NCBI RefSeq assembly: GCF_900182695.1
Contig: NZ_FXTK01000006.1
Coordinates: 95,794 to 159,793 of the forward strand
Source of the DNA: Paracoccus laeviglucosivorans
GTDB lineage: Bacteria > Pseudomonadota > Alphaproteobacteria > Rhodobacterales > Rhodobacteraceae
DNA: 64,000 nucleotides
Direction: 5' to 3'
How positions within the stretch are numbered: the first letter of the stretch is position 1; each line of letters begins with the position of its first letter. A model generated the notes under the pieces. It was not told the DNA's origin. It did not search any database and saw nothing but the letters and a program-made list of their open reading frames with translations. The position numbers were made by a program, and so were the translations under genes. Positions 1-8,274 of the stretch are shown piece after piece.

Positions 1-248
1 TCGACGATCCACGACATCGCCAGCGCGAAATGGCCAAGGCCCGCGCCAAAGGCGTGCCACGCTGCGCGGTTCGCGCTTTGGGCTTGTGCAATTCGCCAGC
101 ACAGCAGCGCCATGGCAAGAACCGTCAGGAACCACAGGTTCCACGGCGCTTGTCCCAGGGCCGCTGCAACGCCAAGCGTCAGGTCGAAAGCAAGCGACGC
201 CAGCGAGGGACGGCCCCGCTGGCGTGTCTGGGTCATCGGGGCCGTCAT
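1..248 (-). CDS. lnt: Apolipoprotein N-acyltransferase, N-terminal part (cut by window edge)
   Basis: The minus strand from 248 reads a membrane protein beginning MTAPMTQTRQRG, followed by ALGQAPWNLWFL and a hydrophobic helix, then HAFGAGLGHFALAMSWIVD. This is the familiar N-terminus of Lnt, the inner-membrane enzyme that adds the third acyl chain to lipoproteins. Only about 82 residues are present; the nitrilase-like catalytic domain lies beyond position 1. The ATG at 248 is 9 bp after the stop of the upstream helicase gene, so the two are probably co-transcribed. A second ATG at 236 is an alternative start. The family call rests on the APWNLWFL segment and the hydrophobic pattern only. Confidence 0.75.
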   Translation of the reverse strand, partial: MTAPMTQTRQRGRPSLASLAFDLTLGVAAALGQAPWNLWFLTVLAMALLCWRIAQAQSANRAAWHAFGAGLGHFALAMSWIV

Positions 249-257
249 GGCCAAGAT

Positions 258-2294
258 TTACGCCTCGCTTGAGGTCTCATCCGCGCCGGGCGCGGGGGTG
301 GCCGCGTCTGCCTCGGCAGCGTCGGTCTTTTTCTTGCGCTGTGCGCGGGGCTTGGCGGGCGCTTTTGCGGCGGCGGGCTTGCGCGTCGCGGTGCGGCGCT
401 TGGGCTTTTCCGCGGGCGCTTCGGCAGGTTCTGCAACCGCTTCCACTGCGGGGGCGGTTTCTGTCGCTGCAGGTGCCTCGGCGGGTGCTTCCGCCTCGGT
501 TACGGTTTCCGCAGGCTCGGGCGCTTTCGCACGGCTTTTGCGCGGGGCGCGCGGCTTGCGGGCGGGCTTGGCCGGGGCTTCGGCGGCAGGCTCGGCCACG
601 GGCGCGGCTTCCGCGACCGCTTCGGGCTGGGCGGCGGCCTCGATCGGGGCGTCGATGGTCTCAACCGGAGCCTGAGCCGGGATTTCGGCGGCGACAAAGG
701 TCGGGGGCACGGTTTCGGCCACGGCCTGCACCTCGGGGGCTTCGATCTCGGGCGCGTCATCTGACGGTGCGCCTTCGATGATGCCGGGGCGGAAGCTGCG
801 GGTCATGAATTCCGGCATGTGATCACCCATGCCCATGACGGGATGACGGTCGCCGCGATCTCCGCGACGTTCTTCGCGGCGGTCCTGACGTTCATGCCGA
901 TCCTGACGTTCATGGCGGTCGTGCCGCTCATGCCGTTCGCGGCGATCGTCGCGGCGTTCTTCGCGCTGGGGACGTTCGCGGCTCTCGGCCGGCTTCGCCT
1001 CAGCTTTGGCTTCGGCACGCGGTTCGGCCTGAGGGCGCTGTTCGCTGTCGTCGCGGCGACCGCGACGGTCGCGGTCACGGCCCGAACGGCGGCCATTTTC
1101 GCGCGGGGCGCGGGGTGCCTCTTGTGCGGCGTCGGTCAGGGTAAAGCCTTCGGGGATGTCAGCGCGGGGCAATGTCTGTTTCACCAGAGTTTCGATTGCG
1201 GTCAAATACTTCTCATCCGCTGGGGTCGAGATCGAGATTGCGGTCCCCAGACGTCCGGCGCGGCCGGTGCGGCCGATGCGGTGGACGTAATCCTCGGCAT
1301 GGCTGGGCAGGTCATAGTTGAAGACGTGACCCACGGCCGGAATATCCAGACCGCGCGCCGCCACGTCCGAGGCGACCAGAATGCGCAGCTTGCCTTCACG
1401 GAATTCGTCCAACGTGGCCATGCGGTGGCGCTGGTCAAGGTCGCCATGAATCGGTGCGGCGTCAAATCCGTGCGATTTCAAGGATTTGGCAACAATATCT
1501 ACATCGGTTTTACGGTTGCAGAAGATGATGGCGTTCTTCAGCCCCTCACCCTCGGCGCGGATCAGGGCGCGCAGCAATTCGCGTTTCTGCTTGGCCGACT
1601 GGTCGCGGCGGGTCGGCGTGATCTCGACCAGCTTTTGGGTGATGGTTTCGCTGGTTGTGGCCTGACGTGCCACCTCGATCCGTTCCGGCGCGTGCAGGAA
1701 GGTGTCGGTGATGCGTTCGATTTCCGGCGCCATCGTCGCCGAGAAGAACAGCGTCTGACGGGTAAAGGGCGTCAGCTGGAAGATGCGTTCGATGTCGGGG
1801 ATGAAGCCCATGTCCAGCATCCGGTCGGCTTCGTCCACGACCATGATCTGAACGCCGGTCAGCAACAGCTTGCCGCGTTCGAAATGGTCCAGCAGGCGAC
1901 CGGGCGTCGCAATCAGCACGTCTACACCGCGGTCGATCAGCTTGTCCTGTTCGCCAAAGCTGACGCCGCCGATCAGCAGCGCCTTGGTCAGACGGGTATG
2001 CTTGGCATAGACGTCGAAATTCTCGGCCACCTGGGCTGCCAGTTCCCGCGTCGGGCACAGCACCAGCGAACGCGGCATCCGCGCCCGCGCCCGGCCACGG
2101 CCCAGCAGGGTGATCATCGGCAGCGTAAAGCTGGCGGTCTTTCCGGTCCCGGTCTGCGCGATGCCCAGGACGTCGCGGCCTTCCAGCGCAGGGGGAATCG
2201 CCCCGGCCTGAATCGGGGTGGGGGTTTCATACCCCGCCTCGGCAATGGCTTGCAGAACTTTGGGGTCGAGCTTCAGATCGGAAAACTTGGTCAT
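258..2294 (-). CDS. DEAD-box RNA helicase, RhlE type, with long low-complexity tail
   Basis: ATP-dependent RNA helicase of 678 aa. The helicase core is complete: Q motif GYETPTPIQ (21-29), Walker A AQTGTGKT (46-53), PTREL (81-85), DEAD (154-157), SAT (185-187), ARGLD and HRIGRTGR (338-345). From about residue 395 the protein becomes an Arg/Asp/His/Glu-rich segment with a six-residue repeat, then an Ala/Pro/Glu/Lys-rich tail to the end. Such basic disordered tails usually bind RNA; the role here is inferred. The core resembles RhlE proteins of cold-shock and ribosome-assembly pathways. A second RhlE-like gene lies at 35131-36576. lnt follows 9 bp downstream. The promoter should lie in the 263-bp gap shared with argS. 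Confidence 0.93.
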   Translation of the reverse strand: MTKFSDLKLDPKVLQAIAEAGYETPTPIQAGAIPPALEGRDVLGIAQTGTGKTASFTLPMITLLGRGRARARMPRSLVLCPTRELAAQVAENFDVYAKHTRLTKALLIGGVSFGEQDKLIDRGVDVLIATPGRLLDHFERGKLLLTGVQIMVVDEADRMLDMGFIPDIERIFQLTPFTRQTLFFSATMAPEIERITDTFLHAPERIEVARQATTSETITQKLVEITPTRRDQSAKQKRELLRALIRAEGEGLKNAIIFCNRKTDVDIVAKSLKSHGFDAAPIHGDLDQRHRMATLDEFREGKLRILVASDVAARGLDIPAVGHVFNYDLPSHAEDYVHRIGRTGRAGRLGTAISISTPADEKYLTAIETLVKQTLPRADIPEGFTLTDAAQEAPRAPRENGRRSGRDRDRRGRRDDSEQRPQAEPRAEAKAEAKPAESRERPQREERRDDRRERHERHDRHERQDRHERQDRREERRGDRGDRHPVMGMGDHMPEFMTRSFRPGIIEGAPSDDAPEIEAPEVQAVAETVPPTFVAAEIPAQAPVETIDAPIEAAAQPEAVAEAAPVAEPAAEAPAKPARKPRAPRKSRAKAPEPAETVTEAEAPAEAPAATETAPAVEAVAEPAEAPAEKPKRRTATRKPAAAKAPAKPRAQRKKKTDAAEADAATPAPGADETSSEA
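880..933. repeat. 18-bp tandem repeat inside the helicase tail
   Basis: Three consecutive 18-bp units (880-897, 898-915, 916-933) encode the minus-strand hexapeptide pattern RHER(Q/H)D. The first two units differ at only two or three bases and the third is more diverged. The phase is a multiple of three, so copy-number change would keep the reading frame. Confidence 0.75.
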
Positions 2295-2505
2295 TCAGGG
2301 CTTTCGTGTCAAAGCGCAGCTTGCCTGCGCTGTCTTTTGCGTCCATCGCCACCCGTGGAACCCGCAACCTTCAGGAACCGGGGCAACGTTCAGGGACGCA
2401 ATTTCCGCACGCCCCTCGCCATGTCTGCCGGATGCAGACGCGCCGGACCTAACCGAAAAGCGGCGCTGCGTCAATCTGATCGCGTGGGGCAGGGTGCCGG
2501 CGTGG

Positions 2506-2534
2506 TTGACGGCCCCCCGCGCCAAGGGCTATCC
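2506..2534 (+). promoter_or_regulatory. Candidate sigma-70 promoter of argS
   Basis: TTGACG at 2506-2511 is followed after 17 bp by CTATCC at 2529-2534, 24 bp before the argS start. The -35 is good and the -10 is weak. The rest of the 263-bp gap between the divergent helicase and argS shows no gene. Confidence 0.4.
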
Positions 2535-2557
2535 CGCATCGACTAAGGATGGAAGCG

Positions 2558-4303
2558 ATGAACCTTTTCTCGGATATTCGCGCGCTGGTGATCGACGCGC
2601 TGACGCAGATGGAACAGGCGGGCGAACTGCCCGCAGGTCTTGATACCGCAGCCGTGACGGTCGAGCCGCCGCGCGACGCCGCGCATGGCGACATGGCGAC
2701 CAATGCCGCGATGGTGCTGGCCAAGCCCGCCGGGAAAAAGCCGCGCGACATCGCCGACACATTGGCCGCGCGCCTTGCTGCCGATCCGCGCATCACCGCA
2801 GCCGAGGTGGCAGGTCCGGGCTTTCTGAACCTGCGCATCGACCCGGCCCAGTGGCAGAGCGTCATCCGCGCGGCTCTGACCCAAGGCGCGGCATATGGCC
2901 GTTCAAATCTGGGGCAGGGGGTCAAGGTCAACGTCGAATTCGTCAGCGCCAACCCCACCGGGCCGATGCATGTCGGCCATACGCGCGGCGCGGTCTTTGG
3001 CGATGCCTTGTCGTCGCTGCTGGATTTCGCAGGCTATGACGTCACGCGCGAATATTACATCAACGACGGCGGCGCGCAGGTGGATGTGCTGGCGCGCTCG
3101 GCCTTTGAACGCTACCGCGAGGCGAACGGGCTGGAGCCTGCGATCCGCGAAGGGCTTTATCCCGGCGATTACCTGATTCCCGTGGGTCAGGCGCTGAAGG
3201 ACAAATATGGCGACAGCCTGCTGGACCAGTCCGAGGATGTGTGGCTGACCGACATCCGCGAATTCGCCACCCAGGCGATGATGGAGGTGATCCGTCAGGA
3301 TCTGGCGCTGCTGAATGTCCATATGGATGTCTTTTCCAGCGAAAAGGCGCTTTACGGCACGGGCCGGATCGAAGCCGCCATCGACCGGCTGCGCGATGCG
3401 GGCCTGATCTATGAAGGCGTGCTGGAGCCGCCGAAAGGCAAGACCCCCGAGGATTGGGAGCCGCGTGAACAGACTCTGTTCCGCTCGACCAGCCATGGCG
3501 ATGACGTGGACCGTCCGGTCAAGAAATCGGACGGCGCCTGGACCTATTTCGCACCCGACATCGCCTATCACTGGGACAAGATCGACCGCGGTTTCGATCA
3601 GCTGATCGACGTGTTCGGCGCCGACCATGGCGGCTATGTCAAGCGCATGACCGCTGCCGTTAAGGCGCTGTCGAACGGTCGCGTGCCGCTGGACGTCAAG
3701 CTGATCCAGTTGGTCAAGCTGTTCAAGAACGGCGAGCCCTTCAAGATGTCCAAGCGCGCGGGCACCTTCGTCACGCTGCGCGACGTGGTGGAACAGGCGG
3801 GGGCCGACGTGACCCGCTTCCACATGCTGACACGCAAGAATGACGCGGCGCTGGATTTCGATTTCGACAAGGTGCTGGAACAGTCCAAGGACAACCCGGT
3901 CTGGTATGTGCAATATGCCAGCGCGCGGGTGAACTCGGTTCTGGGTCGGGCGTCGGAAATGGGCGTGGACACCTCGGACGCGGCGCTGGCCGGGGCCGAT
4001 CTGACGCTTTTGGATCACGCGGCCGAGCTGGAGCTGGCCCGCAAGGTTGCCGAATGGCCGCGCACGGTTGAAATCGCGGCCCGCGCCAATGAACCGCATC
4101 GCATCGCCTTTTTCCTATACGACATCGCGTCCGACCTGCATTCGCTGTGGAACCGCGGCAATGACGAAACCAGCCTGCGCTTTGTCCAGGATGGGAATTT
4201 CGCCGCAACTGCCGCGAAAATCGCGCTTGTGCGCAGCGTTGGCGTTGTCATTTCGGCCGGTCTTGGTATCTTGGGCGTGACTCCGGCCAAAGAGATGCGC
4301 TGA
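2558..4303 (+). CDS. argS: Arginyl-tRNA synthetase
   Basis: Class I aminoacyl-tRNA synthetase that charges tRNA-Arg, 581 aa, the usual length. The HIGH signature appears as HVGH (138-141) in the context [13 protein letters not shown]. The KMSKS loop is KMSKRAG (396-402). The C-terminal DALR anticodon-binding domain ends the protein. I chose the ATG at 2558 because AAGGA (2545-2549) sits 8 bp before it. An in-frame ATG at 2549 overlaps that ribosome site and is unlikely. It is followed after 72 bp by the SPOR-domain gene and then nagZ-scpA-scpB, an order common in Rhodobacteraceae. Confidence 0.97.
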   Translation: MNLFSDIRALVIDALTQMEQAGELPAGLDTAAVTVEPPRDAAHGDMATNAAMVLAKPAGKKPRDIADTLAARLAADPRITAAEVAGPGFLNLRIDPAQWQSVIRAALTQGAAYGRSNLGQGVKVNVEFVSANPTGPMHVGHTRGAVFGDALSSLLDFAGYDVTREYYINDGGAQVDVLARSAFERYREANGLEPAIREGLYPGDYLIPVGQALKDKYGDSLLDQSEDVWLTDIREFATQAMMEVIRQDLALLNVHMDVFSSEKALYGTGRIEAAIDRLRDAGLIYEGVLEPPKGKTPEDWEPREQTLFRSTSHGDDVDRPVKKSDGAWTYFAPDIAYHWDKIDRGFDQLIDVFGADHGGYVKRMTAAVKALSNGRVPLDVKLIQLVKLFKNGEPFKMSKRAGTFVTLRDVVEQAGADVTRFHMLTRKNDAALDFDFDKVLEQSKDNPVWYVQYASARVNSVLGRASEMGVDTSDAALAGADLTLLDHAAELELARKVAEWPRTVEIAARANEPHRIAFFLYDIASDLHSLWNRGNDETSLRFVQDGNFAATAAKIALVRSVGVVISAGLGILGVTPAKEMR

Positions 4304-4375
4304 TAACAGCGTCCTGTCGGGTGTCGAGCAGAGCAACGAGCAGACAGATCCGGGCAAACCGGCAGGCAGGCAGGA

Positions 4376-5557
4376 ATGGCAGTAGTAGACTTCCGCTCTG
4401 GCGGGTTTCAGGGCACGCATCCGCAGGACCGGCATGCTCATGGCTACGGTCATGACGCGTATGCCGACGAATATGACGATGCGCGCGACGAAAGCTGGGA
4501 TGATCCCCGCTATGACGACCCTTATGGGCAAGCCACGGCAGAGCCGCCTTCGATGTTGGGGCGGCTGTCGCGGTTGACGCATTATCTGGGTGCGCTGGTC
4601 TCGGTCGGGCTGATCGTGGTTCTTGCGGTCTGGGGCTTCAAGCTGGTCGTGCGCGACGTCTCGGGCGTGCCCGTGATCCGCGCCGTGCAGGGTGAGGCGC
4701 GGACCGCGCCGGAAAATCCGGGGGGTGAGCTGACCGATCGCACCGGGCTTGCCGTCAATTCCGTCGCCGCCGGGACCGAAGCGCAGCGCGTCGATCAGGT
4801 TGCCATCGCGCCGGGGGCTACGGGTCTGCAGGCGCAGGACGTGGCCATGGGCGTCTTGGGTGCCACCGCCATTGAGCCGTCGCGCGCCGTCGAGCTGCCG
4901 CCGCTGGACGAAACGGCCCGCGTCATCGCCACGCCGGACGCCGATGCCGCCCGCGCCGCTGCCGAAGCCGCGCAATCCACCATCGAGCCGGATTCGGTCG
5001 AAGCGGCGATCATCGCCGACGTGCCGACCGCCCCCGAAGCCCCGGTGAACGAGGCGCTGACCGATCTTTCCGGCCAGCAGACCCAAGACACCGCCATCAA
5101 TCAGGCGCTGGCCGAGGCGACGGCTGAACCCGGTCCGCCGCCTGCCGTCGCAGCCTCGGTCCGTCCGGCACCGCGTCCGCGGCGCGTTGCTGCGGCCAGC
5201 GCCGTCGCACCTGCGCCCGCCGTGGCCGAAACCGCGCCTGCCGACCGTCCCGCAGCCGCCCCGGCTGACGCGGCACCCGAGGCGGCACCTGCGGCAAAGG
5301 TCAGCGCCGGTTCGTCGATGGCCCAGATTGGTGCGTTTGACAGCGACAAACTGGCGCGGGGCGAATGGAACCGCGTTTCCGGCAAGTTCGGCGGGCTGTT
5401 TGCCGGCAAGAACATGATCGTGCAGGAACATTCCGCCAATGGCCGCAAGTTCTGGCGTCTGCGCGCCGCAGGCTTTGCCTCAAAGGACGAGGCGCGCCGT
5501 TTCTGCGCCGCCCTGATCGCCGAAGGCGTGGACTGTATCCCGGCCACCGCAAAGTGA
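4376..5557 (+). CDS. SPOR-domain membrane protein
   Basis: A 393-aa single-pass protein. Residues 1-65 are a charged cytoplasmic segment rich in Asp, His and Tyr. A transmembrane helix (about 70-92, LGALVSVGLIVVLAVWGF) is followed by a long Ala/Pro-rich periplasmic linker. The last 80 residues form a SPOR domain (SSMAQIGAFDSDKLARGEW, then WRLRAAGFASKDEARRFC). SPOR domains bind denuded glycan strands at the division septum, so a cell-division or peptidoglycan role is likely. The stop overlaps the GTG start of nagZ by 4 bp, so the two are translationally coupled, linking septal binding to wall recycling. Confidence 0.88.
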   Translation: MAVVDFRSGGFQGTHPQDRHAHGYGHDAYADEYDDARDESWDDPRYDDPYGQATAEPPSMLGRLSRLTHYLGALVSVGLIVVLAVWGFKLVVRDVSGVPVIRAVQGEARTAPENPGGELTDRTGLAVNSVAAGTEAQRVDQVAIAPGATGLQAQDVAMGVLGATAIEPSRAVELPPLDETARVIATPDADAARAAAEAAQSTIEPDSVEAAIIADVPTAPEAPVNEALTDLSGQQTQDTAINQALAEATAEPGPPPAVAASVRPAPRPRRVAAASAVAPAPAVAETAPADRPAAAPADAAPEAAPAAKVSAGSSMAQIGAFDSDKLARGEWNRVSGKFGGLFAGKNMIVQEHSANGRKFWRLRAAGFASKDEARRFCAALIAEGVDCIPATAK

Positions 5558-6531
5558 CTGGCGCAACGATACTTGGCGGGATCTCGGGTCCCGACCTGAC
5601 GATGGCCGAGCGGGATTTTTTCCGCTCGGCCAATCCTTGGGGTTTCATCCTGTTTGGCCGCAATATCGACACGCCCGACCGTCTGCGTCGCCTGACCAGT
5701 GATCTGCGTGATGCCGTGGGCCGTGATGCACCGATCCTGATCGATCAGGAAGGTGGACGGGTGCAGCGGATGCGCGCGCCGCATTGGACCGACTGGCCCG
5801 CGCCGCTGGATCAGGCAGCCTTGGGCGACCGGGCGATCTGGCTGCACCACTATCTGCTGGGGCAGGAACTGCGCGAGATGGGAATCGATGCCGATTGCGC
5901 CCCGGTTCTGGACATTGCCCGCGACGACACCCATCCGTTCCTGCGCAACCGCTGCCTTGGCACCGACGCCGAAACGGTGATCCGTCTGGGCCGCATCGCG
6001 GCGCAGGCGCTGCTGGCGGCGGGCGTCCTGCCCATCGTCAAGCACATGCCGGGCCATGGCCGCGCGCGGGTGGACAGCCACAAAGACCTGCCCGTGGTCG
6101 ATGCACCGCTGGCCGAGCTTGAGGAAACGGATTTCGCCCCCTTTCGCGCCTTGGCGGATCTGCCGATGGCGATGACCGCGCATATCCGGTTCACGGCGCT
6201 GGACGATGCACCCGCGACGGCCTCGGGGACGGTGATCCGCATGATCCGCGACCATATCGGTTTCGACGGTTTGCTGATGTCGGACGATATTGGGATGCAG
6301 GCTTTGTCGGGCACGATGGCCGAACGCACAAGCGCCATCATCGGCGCAGGCTGCGATCTGGTCCTGTCCTGCAACGAAACGCTGTCCCAGATGGAGGAGA
6401 TCGTGGCCGCAGCAGGTGCCATGACCGCCGATGCCACGCGCCGGGGCGATGCCGCGTTGGCGCTGCGTCAGGTGCCGGGTCCGGTGGCGGGTCTGCGCGA
6501 TGAGCTGCGCGCCTTGGGCGGGCTGGCCTGA
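5554..6531 (+). CDS. nagZ: Beta-N-acetylhexosaminidase (peptidoglycan recycling)
   Basis: Family 3 glycoside hydrolase of 325 aa that removes GlcNAc from anhydromuropeptides in the cytoplasm. Visible motifs are DQEGGRVQR (about 63-71) and the family signature KHMPGHG (163-169) followed by the D-S-H of the mobile catalytic loop. The start is the GTG at 5554, which overlaps the SPOR gene stop as GTGA. It gives the N-terminus MTGATILGGISG, typical of alphaproteobacterial NagZ. scpA begins 21 bp downstream. Confidence 0.95.
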   Translation: MTGATILGGISGPDLTMAERDFFRSANPWGFILFGRNIDTPDRLRRLTSDLRDAVGRDAPILIDQEGGRVQRMRAPHWTDWPAPLDQAALGDRAIWLHHYLLGQELREMGIDADCAPVLDIARDDTHPFLRNRCLGTDAETVIRLGRIAAQALLAAGVLPIVKHMPGHGRARVDSHKDLPVVDAPLAELEETDFAPFRALADLPMAMTAHIRFTALDDAPATASGTVIRMIRDHIGFDGLLMSDDIGMQALSGTMAERTSAIIGAGCDLVLSCNETLSQMEEIVAAAGAMTADATRRGDAALALRQVPGPVAGLRDELRALGGLA

Positions 6532-6552
6532 GCGATTGACTCAGGACCAGCG

Positions 6553-7410
6553 ATGCCCGATTCTGCGCCGATCTTTTCGCGCGGCCCTGCCATGACCAAG
6601 GTTCCCTATCTGACGCCCGTTCCCGACCAGGCCGCACTGCCGGGGCTTGAGCCGCAAAGCGTGGCCGAGCGGCAGGCCGATGAGGTTCTGGTCGTCGATG
6701 TGTCGGGTTTCGAAGGGCCGCTGGACCTGTTGCTGACCCTGTCGCGCACGCAAAAGGTCGATCTGATGCAGGTCTCGGTCCTGCAGCTGGCGGATCAGTA
6801 TCTGGCCTTTGTCGAACAGGCCCGCGCATTGCGGATCGAACTGGCGGCGGATTATCTGGTCATGGCGGCGTGGCTGGCCTATCTGAAATCACGCCTGCTG
6901 CTGCCCCCCGACCCCGAGGCCGAGGGGCCAAGCGCCGAAGACATGGCCGCCCATCTGGCCTTTCAGCTGGAACGCCTGCAAGCCATGCGCGAAGTTTCGG
7001 CGCAGCTGATGGGCCGCGACAGGCTGGGGCATCAGCGTTTCGCACGGGGTGCGCCTGAAACGGTCGTGCGCTCGCGCCAGGTGGCATGGCAGGCGGGGCT
7101 GATCGACCTGATGCGCGCCTATGCCCGGCTGCGCACCCGCGATGAATTCCGCCCCTATGCTTTTGACCGCACGGATGTCTTCACCATGGAGCAGGCGCTG
7201 GAGCGGGTCCGCGGGCTGATCGGCTATGTGGGTGACTGGACCTCGCTTGCCGATTTCCTGCCCGATGGCTGGGACATGGACCCCAAGCGTCGCCGCTCGG
7301 CCACTGCGGCCACCTTTGCCGCCACGCTGGAACTGGCGCGGCAGGGCAAGCTGGAATTGCGGCAGACCGATACCTTTGCCCCTCTGACCATCCGCAGGCG
7401 TCCCGAATGA
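6553..7410 (+). CDS. scpA: Segregation and condensation protein A (kleisin)
   Basis: The kleisin subunit of the SMC-ScpAB condensin complex, 285 aa. The N-terminal part VSGFEGPLDLLLTL (residues 49-62) is the conserved SMC-binding region, followed by KVDLMQVSVLQLADQY. The C-terminal winged-helix end is present. AGGA at 6542-6545 supports the ATG at 6553; an ATG at 6592 (MTKVPYLTPV) is an alternative. Its TGA overlaps the scpB start as ATGA, so the two partners are made together. Confidence 0.93.
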   Translation: MPDSAPIFSRGPAMTKVPYLTPVPDQAALPGLEPQSVAERQADEVLVVDVSGFEGPLDLLLTLSRTQKVDLMQVSVLQLADQYLAFVEQARALRIELAADYLVMAAWLAYLKSRLLLPPDPEAEGPSAEDMAAHLAFQLERLQAMREVSAQLMGRDRLGHQRFARGAPETVVRSRQVAWQAGLIDLMRAYARLRTRDEFRPYAFDRTDVFTMEQALERVRGLIGYVGDWTSLADFLPDGWDMDPKRRRSATAATFAATLELARQGKLELRQTDTFAPLTIRRRPE

Positions 7411-8066
7411 CCGAAACCGATCTGCAACGCTTCCCGCCGCCGCCCATGGATCAGCAGGAACGCATGGTCGAGGCCGTGCTGTTCGCCGCCGCCGAACCCA
7501 TGAGCCTGCGCGAAATCACCCAGCGCCTGCCCGTGGGTTGCGATGCCCCCGAGGCGTTGCAGGCCCTGCGGGCGCGCTATGACGGGCGTGGGGTGCAGCT
7601 TTTGCGCGTGGGCGATGCCTGGGCGTTTCGCACGGCTGCCGATCTGGGGTTCCTGATGCAGGAACAGACCGTCGAAAGCCGCCGCCTGTCCCGCGCGGCC
7701 ACGGAAACGCTGGCGATCATCGCCTATCACCAGCCCGTCACCCGCGCCGAGATCGAGGAGATCAGAGGCGTCGCCGTCAATCGCGGCACGCTGGATCAGC
7801 TGATCGAACTGGAATGGGTGCGCGTGGGCCGCAGGCGGCAGACGCCGGGCCGTCCGGTGACATTCGTGGTCACGGAAACATTCCTTGACCATTTCGGGCT
7901 GGAAAGCGCACGGGATCTGCCGGGGCTTGCCGAATTGCGCGCGGCGGGCCTGCTGGAATCGCGCCCGCCGGGGGATGCACCGCTATTCCCGGCCCACACC
8001 GACGCAGATGATGATGAGACGGGTCAGCCGGGCGTTCCCGCAGAAGACCTGTTCGAGGACGAGTGA
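7407..8066 (+). CDS. scpB: Segregation and condensation protein B
   Basis: The winged-helix partner of ScpA in the SMC condensin, 219 aa. It shows MVEAVLFAAAEPMSLREI near the N-terminus and the conserved SRAATETLAIIAYHQPVTR core, then IRGVAVNRGTLDQLIELEWV. The C-terminal 40 residues are acidic and probably disordered. The start overlaps the scpA stop by 4 bp. GAAGGA at the end of the gene serves as the ribosome site for the next small gene. Confidence 0.95.
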   Translation: MTETDLQRFPPPPMDQQERMVEAVLFAAAEPMSLREITQRLPVGCDAPEALQALRARYDGRGVQLLRVGDAWAFRTAADLGFLMQEQTVESRRLSRAATETLAIIAYHQPVTRAEIEEIRGVAVNRGTLDQLIELEWVRVGRRRQTPGRPVTFVVTETFLDHFGLESARDLPGLAELRAAGLLESRPPGDAPLFPAHTDADDDETGQPGVPAEDLFEDE

Positions 8067-8079
8067 AGGAACTTCGCCA

Positions 8080-8274
8080 ATGAACCAGCTTTTCAACATG
8101 CTTAGCCGGATGGTGACCAACCGCCTGCTGAACTGGGGCATCAACAAGGGCATCCGCAAGGTGAACCAGACCGGCGGCACACAGACGCCACAGCAGAAAA
8201 GCCGCGAGAAAGCCACGCGGCAGGCCGTCAAGCGCGCGCGTCAGGCGGCGCGGATCACCAAGCGGATGCGCTAG
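8080..8274 (+). CDS. Small basic protein after scpB, unknown function
   Basis: A 64-aa protein starting MNQLFNMLSRMVTNRLLNWG. The second half is strongly basic (KSREKATRQAVKRARQAARITKRMR region) and suggests nucleic-acid binding or an amphipathic helix. GAAGGA (8065-8070) overlapping the scpB stop gives good spacing to the ATG at 8080. In many Rhodobacteraceae the tat translocase genes follow scpB; this protein lacks the TatA hydrophobic N-terminus, so it is not TatA. Its stop shares the bases CTAG with the convergent dcd gene. I do not recognise a family. Confidence 0.7.
   Translation: MNQLFNMLSRMVTNRLLNWGINKGIRKVNQTGGTQTPQQKSREKATRQAVKRARQAARITKRMR

Noticed and set aside
819..2546. A 575-codon open frame on the plus strand opposite the helicase gene
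   Set aside because: It is antisense to a clear DEAD-box helicase, has no recognisable motif and follows from the high third-position GC of the real gene.
2549..2557. ATG at 2549 as the argS start
   Set aside because: It overlaps the AAGGA ribosome site that is properly spaced for the ATG at 2558.
8080..8274. TatA gene expected after scpB
   Set aside because: The encoded protein has no N-terminal membrane helix or amphipathic TatA pattern.
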